Part shown: piece after piece, positions 45,905 through 57,109 of the stretch
Layout: each line of letters starts with the position of its first letter
Numbering within the stretch: position 1 is the first letter of the stretch
Assembly: GCA_016748015.1 (NCBI GenBank)
Contig: JAAOMT010000302.1
Coordinates: 275,725 to 339,724, forward strand
Direction: 5' to 3'
DNA from: Geosiphon pyriformis
Lineage: Eukaryota > Glomeromycota > Glomeromycetes > Archaeosporales > Geosiphonaceae
Length of the DNA: 64,000 bases
Notes under the pieces: model-generated
The model's input: the letters and a program-made list of their open reading frames with translations, nothing else
Told to the model about the DNA's origin: nothing
Database searches by the model: none
Position numbers and translations under genes: made by a program

Positions 45905-46640
45905 CAGAAGATGCCACCTTCAACAACCTGGAACCCAATCAGAAACAGCCACTTACCAGCAATATTCTACCAGCAACCATCTCCAATAATGAATCTTTAG
46001 CAGCTATTTTTCCTTTCAAACTCAAGAAAACCACACCAGTCTCATTATTTAGTGGAGCTGTTCTTGACACCAAACCAATTACTGCTATGTATACTGATGC
46101 AAAAGTTGATGGCCATGCCATCAAACTGATTCTAAATAGTAGATCAGCTGACAGCATCATTATCAAGCAACTCATGGATCAATTAAGTCACCAAGTTGAC
46201 TGTGCTGCCAGCACCAAAATCATTACAGCTAATGGAGTGACTAAAACTCTTATTGGTGAAATAGACAACTTTCTAATTGAAGTCATTGGTATTACAGTAT
46301 CAATCAAAGTTCTGGTCATGAAAACTACTCAGTACCAAGCTCTAGTTGGTAATAATTGCCTATCCAAAACCAATGTGACACTTGACTGGACAACACAAGA
46401 GTTGCAAATCAGTCAGAATAGCCAATACACACGAGTACCAGCAATGTGTGGCTATTTCAAACCCAGCATTGAAACGTGACCACTCATTAACTTTGAAGAA
46501 GAAAAAGAGAAACCTACTTGGAAAGCTTATCAGGTCTCATGGGCTGACAACAACTACAACGAACTACCACTGATACTATCCTGGGACGACAACAACAAAG
46601 AAAAACAGAAGGAAGAACTTACCTGGAACACCAACCAAGC
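45905..46640 (+). pseudogene. element E aspartic protease, active site lost
   Basis: LILNSRSADSIIIKQLMDQL (about 46122-46181) has Asp to Asn and Gly to Arg, but no stop after the active-site block, so it shows the ancestral continuation. YQALVGNNCLSKTN (about 46333-46374) is the second block. Open 46087-46479. It is in frame with the knuckle and with ZnF1. Confidence 0.8.
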
Positions 46641-46806
46641 CTGAGAAACCAACAATAACTAGGAAAAACTAATAAATTGGGAGTAGAAAGAAAATAAAAA
46701 GGGAAAAAGAAAAGAAAAGGAAGAAGAACCAACACCTGACAGCACCACTACTTATAATTTCTACACTACACTCCAATGATCCACTTATTACTGCCCAAAA
46801 CTGGTA

Positions 46807-47040
46807 TGTGTTGATTATGACAAGAAATTGTTGTTAATGGGCACTTGTTGTGATGATAATAAGAAGTACACTTCAGCAACCAAATTCTACTGCTGCCCAT
46901 GTGTCATTGAATGCTTTGGAAGACCAAAACAAGTTAGAAAATGGGACAATAAACCATGCTTGGCTTGTGAAAAAACTCTTCCAGACAAAGGAATGTGAAA
47001 TAACATTCCTGGATAAGGAAAAACATGCAATGAAATATGT
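46807..47040 (+). pseudogene. element E ZnF1
   Basis: VCVDYDKKLLLMGTCC (second Cys to Tyr), FYCCPCVIECFGRPK, KWDNKPCLACEKTLPDKGM, TCNEICQY. It is the best-preserved ZnF1 of subfamily I and defines the spacing: C-x2-C, CC, C-x2-C-x4-C, C-x2-C, C-x3-C. The solo LTR F follows 33 bases later. Confidence 0.72.
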
Positions 47041-47073
47041 CAGTATACAATTCTAATCAATGATTGGGTACAC

Positions 47074-48043
47074 TGTTACTGGAGGTTTTTGGTCTCTTTT
47101 CTTAAATGTTGTAAATGTCTGTTGATTGCAAATTCATGTTTTCTAGAAGTAGTTGAACCTCCAATAACTGAATTTATTTTCAAATTATCTCCTATAATTT
47201 GAACTGCTGGGCTTATAAGTAGAATGGCCAATTTCTTGCCAGTTACTTTATATAGTTACATTGTAGTAAACGTCAACTCTTTTCCAGGAATTGCTCATCT
47301 GGAAGCTTACTAAAAATGTGTAGTTACTTTGCTGTGAAAGTCAACTCTTCTACAGGAATCTTGTCTGTAGACTACCCTAATGATTATAATAAGAATATAA
47401 AAAAAATGTAAAAAAAATGTAAAAAAAATTGAATTCTGTTAAGGGAAACATTTTTTATCCAGGCCTGGAGTTACTAACAGTTTACTGAAATTGGTAGCTA
47501 ATCAATTTCAAAATGTTAATTGGGTTTTGGGGATTTTCCAAGTGCAATAATTAAAGAATTTGGTTTTTCGAATTATTTGATATTTATTTCTTTTTTTGTG
47601 TGTAGAAATGGTTCTAAGTGATGAATCTAAAGTAAGATATATTTTCTTAAAGAGAAAAGCTCTTCTTTTATACAACTTGTTGTAGTACTAATCTATGGAC
47701 TTGCACTTTTTCTCTTTGCTTAAATTTCAGTGAACTAAAGATACATTTTGATGAACTACAAGTTATTTCACTGAACTATTGATTAATTTGGGTGAACTAT
47801 TCATAATTTCAGCAAATTTCTGTAAATTTTAGTGAATTTTAGAATGTTACAAAGTTCAGAGTATTGTGTAATTTGATCACTCTACTTTCTGTCATACTAA
47901 TTGGATTATTTAATTGAATTATGATATGTGATAATTGATTAAATAATAAGTAATAATTTGAAATGATATTAATATACTAATTAATTTATAGAAATTATAA
48001 GGGTAATTTCATGCTAATTGATAGCTAAAATTCTACTGGTAAC
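47074..48043 (-). repeat. solo LTR F, subfamily II
   Basis: TGTTACTGGAGG...ACTGGTAACA on the + strand, 970 bases with no internal region and the same orientation as B and C. TATAAAAG on the minus strand is at 47665-47672. Flanks ACAC (47070-47073) and ATGC (48044-48047) are only a poor duplication. Solo LTRs arise by recombination between the two LTRs of a full element. Confidence 0.88.
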
Positions 48044-48132
48044 AATGCAAAAACACACCAATTGATGATGCCTAGAAACAAGCATTACGATGATTAAAAG
48101 AATACTTCCATGACAAACACAAATTATGGAAA

Positions 48133-48393
48133 ATGGCAAGTGCAAAAGCAGAAGGTGCAACAATTAGCAAACTACTGGAAATCAAAAACAATCCCTTATC
48201 TCTTCCTGAACCTGAATACATCCAAACCTTTGACATCTTTGACAACATTAAAGATGATCTAGAAGAATTTCACGAACATTACCAGTGTTTAGCACCCACT
48301 AGGGAAAAACAAAAGCAGCATTTAAAGCAGTTGAATACTCAATTATGTTAACATTGTTTAATTTCCTGTGACTTTCAAAATTGTAATAAGTGT
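48133..48393 (+). pseudogene. element E helical spacer and ZnF2
   Basis: MASAKAEGATISKLLEIKNN and FHEHYQCLAPTREKQ (48133-48351) match D. ZnF2 48346-48393 keeps the spacing C-x2-C-x3-C-x4-C-x2-C with all Cys, but a TAA replaces the residue after the first Cys. It leads straight into the dUTPase in the same frame. Confidence 0.7.
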
Positions 48394-49400
48394 GATCTCA
48401 TTTACAATCCACCAATCCACATGATCTATATAATCCCAGAAGAGAAGAAACCAATCAGCAACTGCACATCAGAATCAGGATCAACTTTTAATCTCAATTC
48501 AAACTCTGACAATGATGACAACAAAAACAATGGTTCCAGCTCCACTTGATTGGACAAAAAAAATAATGACAATTCAGATTTTGATTCAAACTCTGAAACA
48601 TATATTGTGTTTTCTGATCTTTCCAAGGAACAGAAACTCAGAAGGTATAGTAACAACAATGAAGGCATTATACCAGAACATGTGCATGATACAGATGTAG
48701 GGTTTGATCTGAAATATCCAGAAAAAAATCCCATCAAATTGGAACCCCATTCATGCACCTGTATTGATCTTAAAATAGTACTGAAAATTCCAGCAACAAC
48801 AATGGTACAATTAGCATTTAGAAGTAACTTAGCTAAAAAAGGAATCAACATCAGAGGAGGAATAATTGACACAAGATACATAGAAAATATCATTGTGATG
48901 CTACAAAATGATTCAGAAAAAGCATATACCATAAACCCAAATAAAAAGATAATCCAGGCAATATTCATATCTCTGGTGAAAGTAGCTCAATTAGTGTCAA
49001 TGAGAAACAGTAAAGAATTAGGGATAACAGGAAGAAGGATATAAGGATTCGAATTCACAAATAAAATAGATGTACCAGTCAATATGGCAGAGAAAGAAAT
49101 TATTGACAAAGGAGAAATTATCTTCACCTGTCAATCAATTTTCATTCCACCATATGATCAGTATATGTTAGCCATAAAAAGAGAAGTAAAAGATCAAGCT
49201 CAATTGTTTGAAGCAGAAGCCAACATATGTGAATCAGGAAAAATTGGACTTACTAATCTTTACATATTAGCCAAAAGTCCCAAAAACATCAAAATTCCCA
49301 TCTACAATACAACCAGAGATGTCATTGAGATACCAAAAAGAATCATCATTGAATACTTAACCACTAAAGTTGAGGATTAACAACCCAACTACATTCCAGA
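48394..49400 (+). pseudogene. element E dUTPase plus linker
   Basis: An Asn/Asp/Ser linker with TGA near 48548, then open 48550-49044: DVGFDLKYPE (motif 1 intact), RSNLAKKGINIRGGIIDTRYIENI (motifs 2 and 3, catalytic Asp and Tyr kept) and NKKIIQAI (motif 4). TAA at 49042 comes just before GFEFTNK (motif 5, degraded). The linker 49084-49380 (MAEKEIIDKGEIIFTCQS) is open. Best subfamily I guide to motifs 1-3. Confidence 0.85.
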
Positions 49401-49439
49401 TTTTTCACAGCTTTGTAGATATGTGGATATCACATCACA

Positions 49440-50900
49440 AACCATTTATGGACAAAGTGAATGTTATCTGCTCCAACCAGAACAATTGGAACAGATAAAT
49501 TTAAGAAGCTTAGACCCACTTTAATGGATGCAACTCAAGATATTACTCAACAATTTCAATGACATCTTTGCCAGTGAAGATGAATTTGGCAGAACTAGCA
49601 TAATCTAGCACCAGATCAAGACTGGAAATACAATGCCAATAAAACAAAAAACATATAGAGTACCACTAGCCAGCCATGAGATCATTTGTCAAGAAATTAA
49701 CCAAATGCTTGACAACAGACTAATTTAGCCATCAATGAGCCCATGGTCATCATTAGTAGTACTAGTCTGGAAGAAGAATGGAAAGATCCATTTTTGTGTG
49801 GATTATCAAAAACTGAATGGAGTAACTAAAGATGATAGCTATCCAACTCCAAAGATCCAAGAACTATTCAATGCTTTTGGAGGAAATAAATGGTTCTCAA
49901 TACTGGATTTAGATAGTGGTTACTGGTAAGTAGCCATAAAACCAGAAGACAAAGAGAAAACAGCTTTCACAACTTAAGAAAGAAACTTTGAATTTGAAGT
50001 AATGTCATTTGGCTTGATGAATGCTCCAGCCACTTTCTAGCAACTTATAGAAATTGTTTATACTGGACTACTATGGAAATCAGTTGTCATATATTTGAAT
50101 AACACCAATGTGTTCTCAAAAATATTTGATGATCATCTGCATTATCTCTAACAAGTGTTCAAAAGACTAAGAAGAGCCGGATTAAAGCTAAATGCAACCA
50201 AATGTTTCTTTGGAAAAACTGAACTCAAGTTTTTGGGACATGTTGTGAGCAAAGATGAAATTAAAATGGATCCAGACAAAATTGAAATTGTCAAGAACTT
50301 TCCAGTACCAAATAATCTTACAGAATTAAGAGCATTCTTGGAATTTGCTGGATACTACTGCCACTTTATTAAGGACTTTTCCAAAATAGCTCAACTACTA
50401 TACCAACTCCAAACAAAGAATATGAAGTACAAATGAACAGAAAACCAACAAGAAGCTTTTGACATATTAAGAAAAAAACTTATTCAAGCTCTAGTATTGA
50501 TGTATCCAGATCACAATAAACCATTCATCATTACTACTAATGTATTAGGCCAAGCATTGGAAGCAGTACTATTACAAAAAGAACCAGACAGAAGAGAGCA
50601 TCCAATAACTTATACCAGTAGAAACTTAAGTCCAGCTAAAAAAAACTATGGAACTTCAGCACTGAAACACTTAGCTATCTATTGGGCTGTCATCAAATAG
50701 AAAGAATACTTGAATCAGAAGTTTGACATATATGCTGATCACAAAGGATTGACTTCAATTCAGAAACAAGAATTTGGAGATGATTGTCATGTCAGATAGA
50801 AAATAGAACTGTTACTATTTAATTATATAGTACATTATAAAAAGAGAAAAAACAATGGAAATGTTGACAGTTTGTCGTGAATGAGACAAATCTAAAAACA
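49440..50900 (+). pseudogene. element E reverse transcriptase and RNase H, broken
   Basis: KQKTYRVPLASHEI, MSPWSSLVVLVWKKNGK, FCVDYQKLNGVTKDDSYPTP, FSILDLDSGYW then TAA (Gln), VMSFGLMNAPATF then TAG (Gln), YLNN at 50092-50103 for YLDD. Then LKFLGHVVSKDEIKMDPDKI and LRAFLEFAGYYCHFIKDFSK. RNase H 50497-50700 is open but its first catalytic Asp is Asn (TTNVLGQAL). All in one frame. Confidence 0.9.
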
Positions 50901-50934
50901 TGTTAACCCAAAAATATAACAAAAGATGAATATA

Positions 50935-52310
50935 CAAAAATACCAACAACTCTAATATTATATAAATACCCAATTGTTTAAGAAGAAATTATCTCAAAAA
51001 GAACAAAACAACATAAAACAACAATCAAAATATTTTATCAGTCATCAAAATATACTGTACCAGAAAAACAAAAGAAATTCAGACCAGCCAACAAGAGTAA
51101 TTACAGAACCAGAGAAAAAGACAATATTATTTAACATGCACTCAGATCCAACAGCAGAATATTTTTATAAAAAAGCAAACATAGAAAGAACTAGAAAAAA
51201 ATACTATTGGCCATCAATGTATCTGGACATTATTCAATATTTTTAAAGTTGTGATGCTTGTCAGAGAAGAAAAAGAACAAAACTCAGTGAACCATTGAGA
51301 CCAATCAAAGTAGGACAACCATTTGATCACATTAAAATTGACTTAGTTGGACCATTAACAATCACCAACAGAGGCAACAGATATATTGCAGTAGCCATGA
51401 ACTATCTCACTAAATGACCGGAAGCAAAAGCCATTCAAAGAGCAGATGCAGAATCCATTGCCAAATTTGTTCATTAAGATCTGATCTGTCAACATAGATG
51501 TTCAAAAGAATTATTATCTGATCAAAAAACTCACTTTGTAAATAGAACATTAGCAGAATTAAGCCAAAGATTTGGAATAAAAAAACCACTATTATCACCA
51601 TATCATCTACAAACAAATGGGTTAGTTGAAAGGTTCAACAGAACACTGTGTAAGGCAATAGCCAAAATCAGCCAAGAAAACCAGGACAAATGGGATTTAA
51701 TCATACCATTAGTACTATTTGCATATTAAACAATGAAACAAGACACTACACAAGCAACACTATTTGAATTAGTATATAATAGAACAGCAATATTATCAGT
51801 TGAGATAGAAGTCAAAACATATCCAACAGAACCAATAACAGAAGAAAATTTCCAAAGAATATTGTTAAAAAGAACATATGACTTAATAGAGACATTGGAA
51901 AACAAATGGAAAAAAGCAGCTAATAACATCCAAAAGTCACAAAAGAAACAAAAAGAAAGACACAATAACCAATTATTAAATAAACCAGTTGAATTTAAGA
52001 TTGGAAACAAAGTACTTTTATATTGTATTAAAGCAAAAAAACAATGGAGTGGAAAATTTGACCCCAAATAGGATGAACCATTTTACATAAAAGAAATTCT
52101 TGGAAATAGAGCTTATAAATTAAGATGAAACAACAAAATCTTAGCCAAAGTAGCACATGGTAATTGATTGAAACCATATTACCATATAGTATTACCATCT
52201 ATCAATAATATTTCACAATTAAAAGTACAGAGAATACTAGTACAATCAAAAGAGATTCCACAAGATCTGGAATCAATTATTATTATTAGACCAAACACAT
52301 AAAATTGACA
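50935..52310 (+). pseudogene. element E integrase, catalytic triad retained but broken by stops
   Basis: MHSDPTAEYFYKK (first His kept, second changed to Tyr), CDACQRR, then KIDLVGPLTIT, LLSDQKTHF and NGLVERFNRTL, so D-D-E is intact. Open pieces are 50974-51246 and 51733-52071. GKFDPK-stop-DEPFYIKEILGNRAYKLR is the GPY/F-like part. Stops replace Trp (TGA at about 51416) and Gln codons. Confidence 0.9.
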
Positions 52311-52331
52311 ATAAAAAGAGTATATAAAGAC

Positions 52332-53000
52332 ATGGTAAACGTGATGGAAGACTCCAGAAAAATAAAAATTACCAACAACATTTACTCACTAGCACAACAA
52401 CTCTTTTAATTAATTTAACACCAAAAAATAGAAATCACAATCAATCAACAAACCATCAAATACACAAATACTAGAAAAAAACCATGGGATAAAGTACAGA
52501 AGAAAACAGAAAACACTGTTAACAAAATAATGACAAAAGTGAAACTGGCAATAGAAACACAACTCAAAGCTACCTAATATCAAGAGTTGAATATAGAAAC
52601 ATGGAATTGGTGAATACAACAATTTCCAAGAAACTTTTGTTACTTTTACTTGGGACAACACATGAACATTCAGAATCTATACACAGATAAGACAAAATGA
52701 TTATTTAACACAACAATACTACAACAATTGGAACAATTTGTGAGGAAAAACAATTTAACCACACAAACAAAAACCATTTATTGGCTACATACTGGATTTT
52801 AAGATCAGCCAGAAATTTTGCTCAACACTGAAATGGATATTGTTACTGTTAACTAAATAGAAAAATTAACCAACGCCCAATTTAAAGAATTACAAAACAA
52901 GATAACACAAATAATTCTCAGAAAAGAAGTTCAAAAACTACTCAAGAATAGAGAATTAGAGCTAAGAGATTTGGAAGATCTCGATGGAGCTCAATATTAA
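52332..53000 (+). pseudogene. element E post-integrase ORF, 222 codons without frameshift
   Basis: ATG at 52332 (MVNVMEDSRKIKI) is in a different frame from integrase and reads to TAA at 52998-53000 (LEDLDGAQY). It has eight or so internal stops, all TAA or TGA and mostly at apparent Gln or Trp codons, and no net frameshift. Segments: SLAQQLF; EITINQQTIKYTNT; basic helical KVQKKTENTVNKIMTKVKL; ETWNW-stop-IQQFPRNFCYFYLG; TIYWLHTGF; PEILLNTEMDIVTVN; acidic/basic helix to the end. A and D share most segments. Possibly RNA- or particle-associated; I recognise no family. Confidence 0.62.
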
Positions 53001-53014
53001 AAAAGAGGGAATAA

Positions 53015-53888
53015 TATTATTTATAAAATATAGGAAAGATACTAGCATAAATGAGCCAATCAGAAATAGGCACAGTAAATATGGAATTGTAGGATTCCTC
53101 TTAGAGAAATTGCAGGATTCCAGGAATTTCAGGATTCTTGTACAAGAAATTGCAGGATTCCAGAATTCCAGAATTCCTCTCAAAGAAATTGCAAAATTCC
53201 AGGAATTTCAGGATTCCTGGTGTGAAAAATTGAGGAATTAAGAAATCTCAATTATGTATATATAGCAGTAGTGCTAAAAGTAGAAAAGACAGAATTCTTT
53301 AGTTAGAGACTTCTCAGTTTAGATTTGATCTAAGCAACTTTCCATTCACAAATATTAAATAAATAATTATTCACTATTTCAATCCACTCTCTACTATTAA
53401 CACTTCATGTTGATAGCAATTGATACTTAAAAACACTGAAACAATAGCTCTTGATCATAGCTATTGACAGAATACTAACTTGCAATTGCTTTTGCTTATT
53501 TCTTTATCTTTTTTTTATTTTTATTTTTTTTCTTGTTGTGATCTTATTGTTGTTTACTAATTGATTGAGGATTAAAGTGCTGAATTATTGATGTCACAGA
53601 TAGTCTGGTAAAAGATCCAGAGATAAGGGTAAGAATATATATATTAATGGATAGCTTACCAGAAATGCATGACTACCAGAATAAACCGACTACTATGCTG
53701 AAGACAGAAATTGAGAAAACAACTTACCAATCACATCATCATTAAATCTCTGTCTATTATACAAAGAACTCAACTCTAAAACCTTCAGATACAATCAACA
53801 TACCAGTATTACCAACATTATTAAGATATTGAGCACCAAGTTATGGATTTGTTATTTGATTTGAAACCCCAAATAATCATCTGTAACA
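53015..53888 (+). repeat. element E 3' LTR
   Basis: TATTATTTATAAAATATAGG (decayed TGTTACTTATAGAATATAGG) to ...CTGTAACA. Type I U3; TATA box 53257-53264. Preceded by a purine-rich tract AAAAAGAGGGAATAA (about 53000-53014). Confidence 0.92.
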
Positions 53889-53892
53889 CCAT

Positions 53893-53967
53893 ACACTTTT
53901 ATGGTACACTATAAAAAAAGAAAAAAAAATGAAAATGCCAATGGTTTGTTATGAATAAAATAAATCT
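53893..53967 (+). pseudogene. element D RNase H, 3' remainder
   Basis: Resumes after the duplicated CCAT with codons for the VHYKK region and N-x-N-x-x-x-L found in A (9680-9735) and E. Too short and too decayed to say more. Confidence 0.6.
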
Positions 53968-54061
53968 GAACATTCCAACCCAAAAATATAACAAAATCAG
54001 AACATTCCAAACCAAAATATAACAAAATCAGAACATTGCAACACAAAAATATAACAAAAGA
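53968..54061 (+). repeat. triple 31-32 base tandem repeat in D
   Basis: Units at 53968-53999, 54000-54030 and 54031-54061, each beginning GAACATT and containing CAAAAATATAACAAAA. A and E have a single copy here, so it arose in D between RNase H and integrase. It is absent from the inferred ancestral protein. Confidence 0.8.
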
Positions 54062-55420
54062 TGAATACACAAAAATACCAACAACTCCAGCATTATATAA
54101 ATACCCAACAGTTTAAGGAAAAATTATCTCAAAAGGAACAAAACAACATAAAACAACAATCTAAATATTTTATTACTCATCAAAATATACTTTATCAAAA
54201 GAATAGAAGAAATTCAGATCAATTAACCAGAGTAATTATGGAGTCAAAAAAAAGACAATACTGTTTAATATACACTCAAATCCAATAACAAGACATTTTT
54301 ACAAAGAAGCAATAATAGAAAAAACCAGAAAAAGATACTACTGGTCATTAATTTATCCAAACATCATTCAATATGTACAAAATTGTAATGCTTGTTAAAG
54401 AAGAGAAGGAACAAGACTTAGTAAACCACTAAGACCAATTAAAGTGAAACAACCTTTTAATAGAATTAGAATTAACTTAGTTGAATCATTAACAATAACC
54501 AGCAGAGACAATTATTATATAGCAGTAGTTATAGACTATCTCACAAAATGGCCAGAAGTAAAAGCAATTCAAAGAACAAATGTAGAATCCATAGCCAAAT
54601 TCATTCATCAAGATTTAATTTGCCAATATGAATGTCCAAAAGAATTGTTATCAAATCAAAGAACTCACTTTGTAAACAGAACATTAGCAGAATTAAGCCA
54701 AAGATTTGGAATTAAGAGACCATTATCATTATTATATTATTCACAAACCTATAGATTAGTTGAAAGATTTAACAAAACATTGTATAAAGTAATTGCCAAA
54801 ATCAGCCAAGAAAACCAGAACAAATAGAATTTGTTTATACCATCAATACTATTTGCTTATTAGACAATGAAGCAAGATACCACATAAGCAACACCATTTG
54901 AACTTGTTTATAGTAGAACAACAACATTACCAGTTGAGATAAAAGTCAATAAGTATCCAACTGAACCAATAAATAAAGCCAATTTTTAAAAAACATTGCT
55001 AAGAAGAATGTACAAACTAATAAAAACATTAGAAAACAAAAGATAAAAAGCAGCTAATAACATTCAAAGATCACAAAAAAAACAAAAAAAAAGACATAAT
55101 AACTAATTACCAAATAAACCAGTTGAATTCAGAATTGAAGACAAAGTACTTTTACATTATACCAAAGTAGAAAAACAATAGAATAGAAAATTTGATCCCA
55201 AATAAGATAGATTATTTTACATAGAAAAAATTCTAGGAAATAGAGCTTATAAATTAAAATGGGACAACAAAATCTTAACCAAAGCAGTACATAGTAATTG
55301 ACTAAAACCATATCACAATATAGCATCATTATCTACCAGTAATATTCCACAACTAGGAGTGCAACAAATACTAGTTCAACCAGATGAGATCTGGAACCAA
55401 TTATAATCATCAATTCAAAT
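54061..55420 (+). pseudogene. element D integrase, broken
   Basis: Open 54061-54288 (N-terminal helix) and 54444-54827. Catalytic positions: RINLVESLTIT (first Asp to Asn), LLSNQRTHF (second Asp to Asn), YRLVERFNKTL (Glu kept). C-terminal EKILGNRAYKLK lies near 55220-55260. Two of three catalytic acids are lost. Confidence 0.87.
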
Positions 55421-55456
55421 GCATTAAATTGATTGACCAAAAAAGTATATAAAAAC

Positions 55457-56119
55457 ATAGTATACACAACAAAAGAACCAAAAAAAATGGAAATATCAAA
55501 CCATATTCACACTTTAGTTCAACAACTATTTTAGGCCTTAAATTAACAACAATTGAACATAAAAATCACCATTAACCACTAAACAATCTGCTATTAAAAC
55601 ACCAAGCAAAAAAAAAAATACACCATATTAGCAACCACAAAACTAACCAAAAAACTAATCAGATAAAATAGTAAAAAAAGTGAAAAACACTTTTGAAAAA
55701 GTACCTATCATGGTTCCAACAAAAGAATTTTCAAAAAAAATAGGAAATAATAAATAAAACAATTTCTAATACCATATTGCTATTATTAATTGGGACAAAA
55801 ATTGAATATTCAGAAGTTATATCTCAATAAAGCCAAAAAAATATTCAACCAAGAGATAATATGGAATATTGAAGACATTATTGGAAAAAAAACAAATCTA
55901 ACACTACTTATTAGAGCAATATATTAATTACACATAATATTTTAAAACTACTTAGAAATATTGCTATACTTTAACATGGAGACAATAACCATTAACCAGT
56001 AAGAGAAAATGAACAACTTGCAAATCGAAAATATAAGAAGCAGAGTTAAATAAATAATATTAGAAAGAGAAATCATAAACCTAATTCAAAATAAATATTT
56101 TAATAAAGCTTAATATTAA
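55457..56119 (+). pseudogene. element D post-integrase ORF, broken
   Basis: The ATG of A and E is ATA here (55457). The segments HTLVQQLF, NIKITINH, FLIPYCYY, LNIQKLYLNKAKKIFN, TNLTLLIRAIY and METITINQ appear in the same order as in A and E. It ends YFNKA then TAATATTAA at 56119, a few bases before the 3' LTR. Frameshifted in the middle. It confirms the ORF in a third copy. Confidence 0.58.
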
Positions 56120-56132
56120 AAGAAAAAGATAA

Positions 56133-56983
56133 TATTACTTATAAAAAAAGCATACAAGAAAATAATAGAAAAAACAGATAGATCAATAGAAAAATAGTAG
56201 CTAATACATGAACATATTGCTTAGCAATATGGAGCATTGTCAGGAATTATGGCACATTGCTCAGCAATATAGAGCAATGTCAAAAAATCATAACATATTG
56301 CTCAGCAATGTAAGCATTGCTTGAAAAATTATAGCACATTACTTGAGAATATGAGCAATCTTGTAGAACTCAAATTATGTATATATAACAAGAATATTAA
56401 AAACAGAAAAAACAGAATCAATACCAAGACTACCCTCTTAAGACATCTTAATTAGAATCATTAATATTAATAAAATAATTATTTATCATCTAAATTACTC
56501 TTCTTACTATTAACACTTCATGTTAATAGTATCTAATACTTGATTATACTGGAACAATAGCTTTTGATTATGGCTATTGATGGAATACTAACTCTTTCTT
56601 GTCTTGGCTTATTTTTTTTTCTTTTTTTTTCTTTTCTTTTTGCTTTATTATTATTTAATAATTAATTGAAAATTATATGTATGGAGTTATTGACATTAAA
56701 GTGACTGGTAAAAGACCCAGAAATAAGAATAGAATATTCAAGAATTAAGAATAGCTTACCAAGAGGATTACTGGCCATTACATTGAGAAAAAAATTTGAC
56801 AGAATTGTAATTTTGAGAAGTGACAGATAAAAACAATACTTGAATCTCTGTTTATTATACAAAAAACTTAACCAAAACCTTTAAATACCAAAATTTTTAG
56901 ATAAATACCAATTGTATTAATTATTAAGCACCAAGTTATGGATTTGTTATTTGATTTAAGACCCCAAATAATTACCTGTAACA
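56133..56983 (+). repeat. element D 3' LTR (type II U3)
   Basis: TATTACTTATAAAAAAAGC...ACCTGTAACA. CATTGCTCAGCAATGT-like units at about 56209-56360; TATA box 56380-56387. Its U3 type differs from the D 5' LTR; U5 details (ACTTAACCAAAACC, CCAATTGTATTAATTATTAAG) also resemble O. Confidence 0.87.
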
Positions 56984-57109
56984 TCAGGAAGACTTTATTA
57001 AATAAACAATTTTCTTATTTAGTTTTAGCAGTTTTATAGCTTATAATTAGTTACTAAATACAATTCAGTTTTGTGTTCAAAAGTATATATTAAAAGTAGA
57101 ATATTATAA

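Larger units (their letters stand above)
42799..53888 (+). mobile_element. element E: youngest subfamily I retrotransposon, complete gene order
   Basis: LTRs 42799-43673 and 53015-53888 with a perfect CCAT duplication (42795-42798, 53889-53892). They are closely similar, with mostly transition differences. From 48133 to 52071 helix, ZnF2, dUTPase, RT, RNase H and most of integrase stay in one reading frame, broken only by stops. The solo LTR F interrupts it at 47074-48043. Confidence 0.93.
35832..56983 (+). mobile_element. element D: subfamily I retrotransposon split by E, with mismatched LTRs
   Basis: Body 36706-42798 continues at 53893-56132 after removal of E and its CCAT duplication. The 5' LTR has a type I U3 and the 3' LTR a type II U3, while their U5 parts share D-specific features (AGTGACAGA, CTGGCCA). 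Flanking bases at the two ends (ATAT; TCAG) do not match. Recombination at one end is likely. Confidence 0.8.

Noticed and set aside
47074-48043. Full subfamily II element F hidden in E
   Set aside because: Only one LTR is present, with E's spacer sequence resuming directly after it and no internal sequence. It is a solo LTR.
48426-48968. 180-codon minus-strand frame
   Set aside because: It lies exactly opposite the dUTPase of E, as do similar minus-strand frames opposite D (40406-40744) and A (7403-7630). Its Leu/Ser/Phe-rich translation is the shadow of the Asn/Asp/Lys-rich + strand.
52332-53000. Envelope gene (errantivirus-like) after integrase
   Set aside because: No signal peptide, transmembrane segment or Cys pattern is visible in E, A, B or C versions. 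The proteins look polar and basic.
2732-56983. APOBEC-like strand-specific hypermutation during reverse transcription
   Set aside because: It would give only G-to-A on the coding strand. Gln-to-stop (C-to-T) is as prominent as Trp-to-stop and Asp-to-Asn, so both strands are affected.
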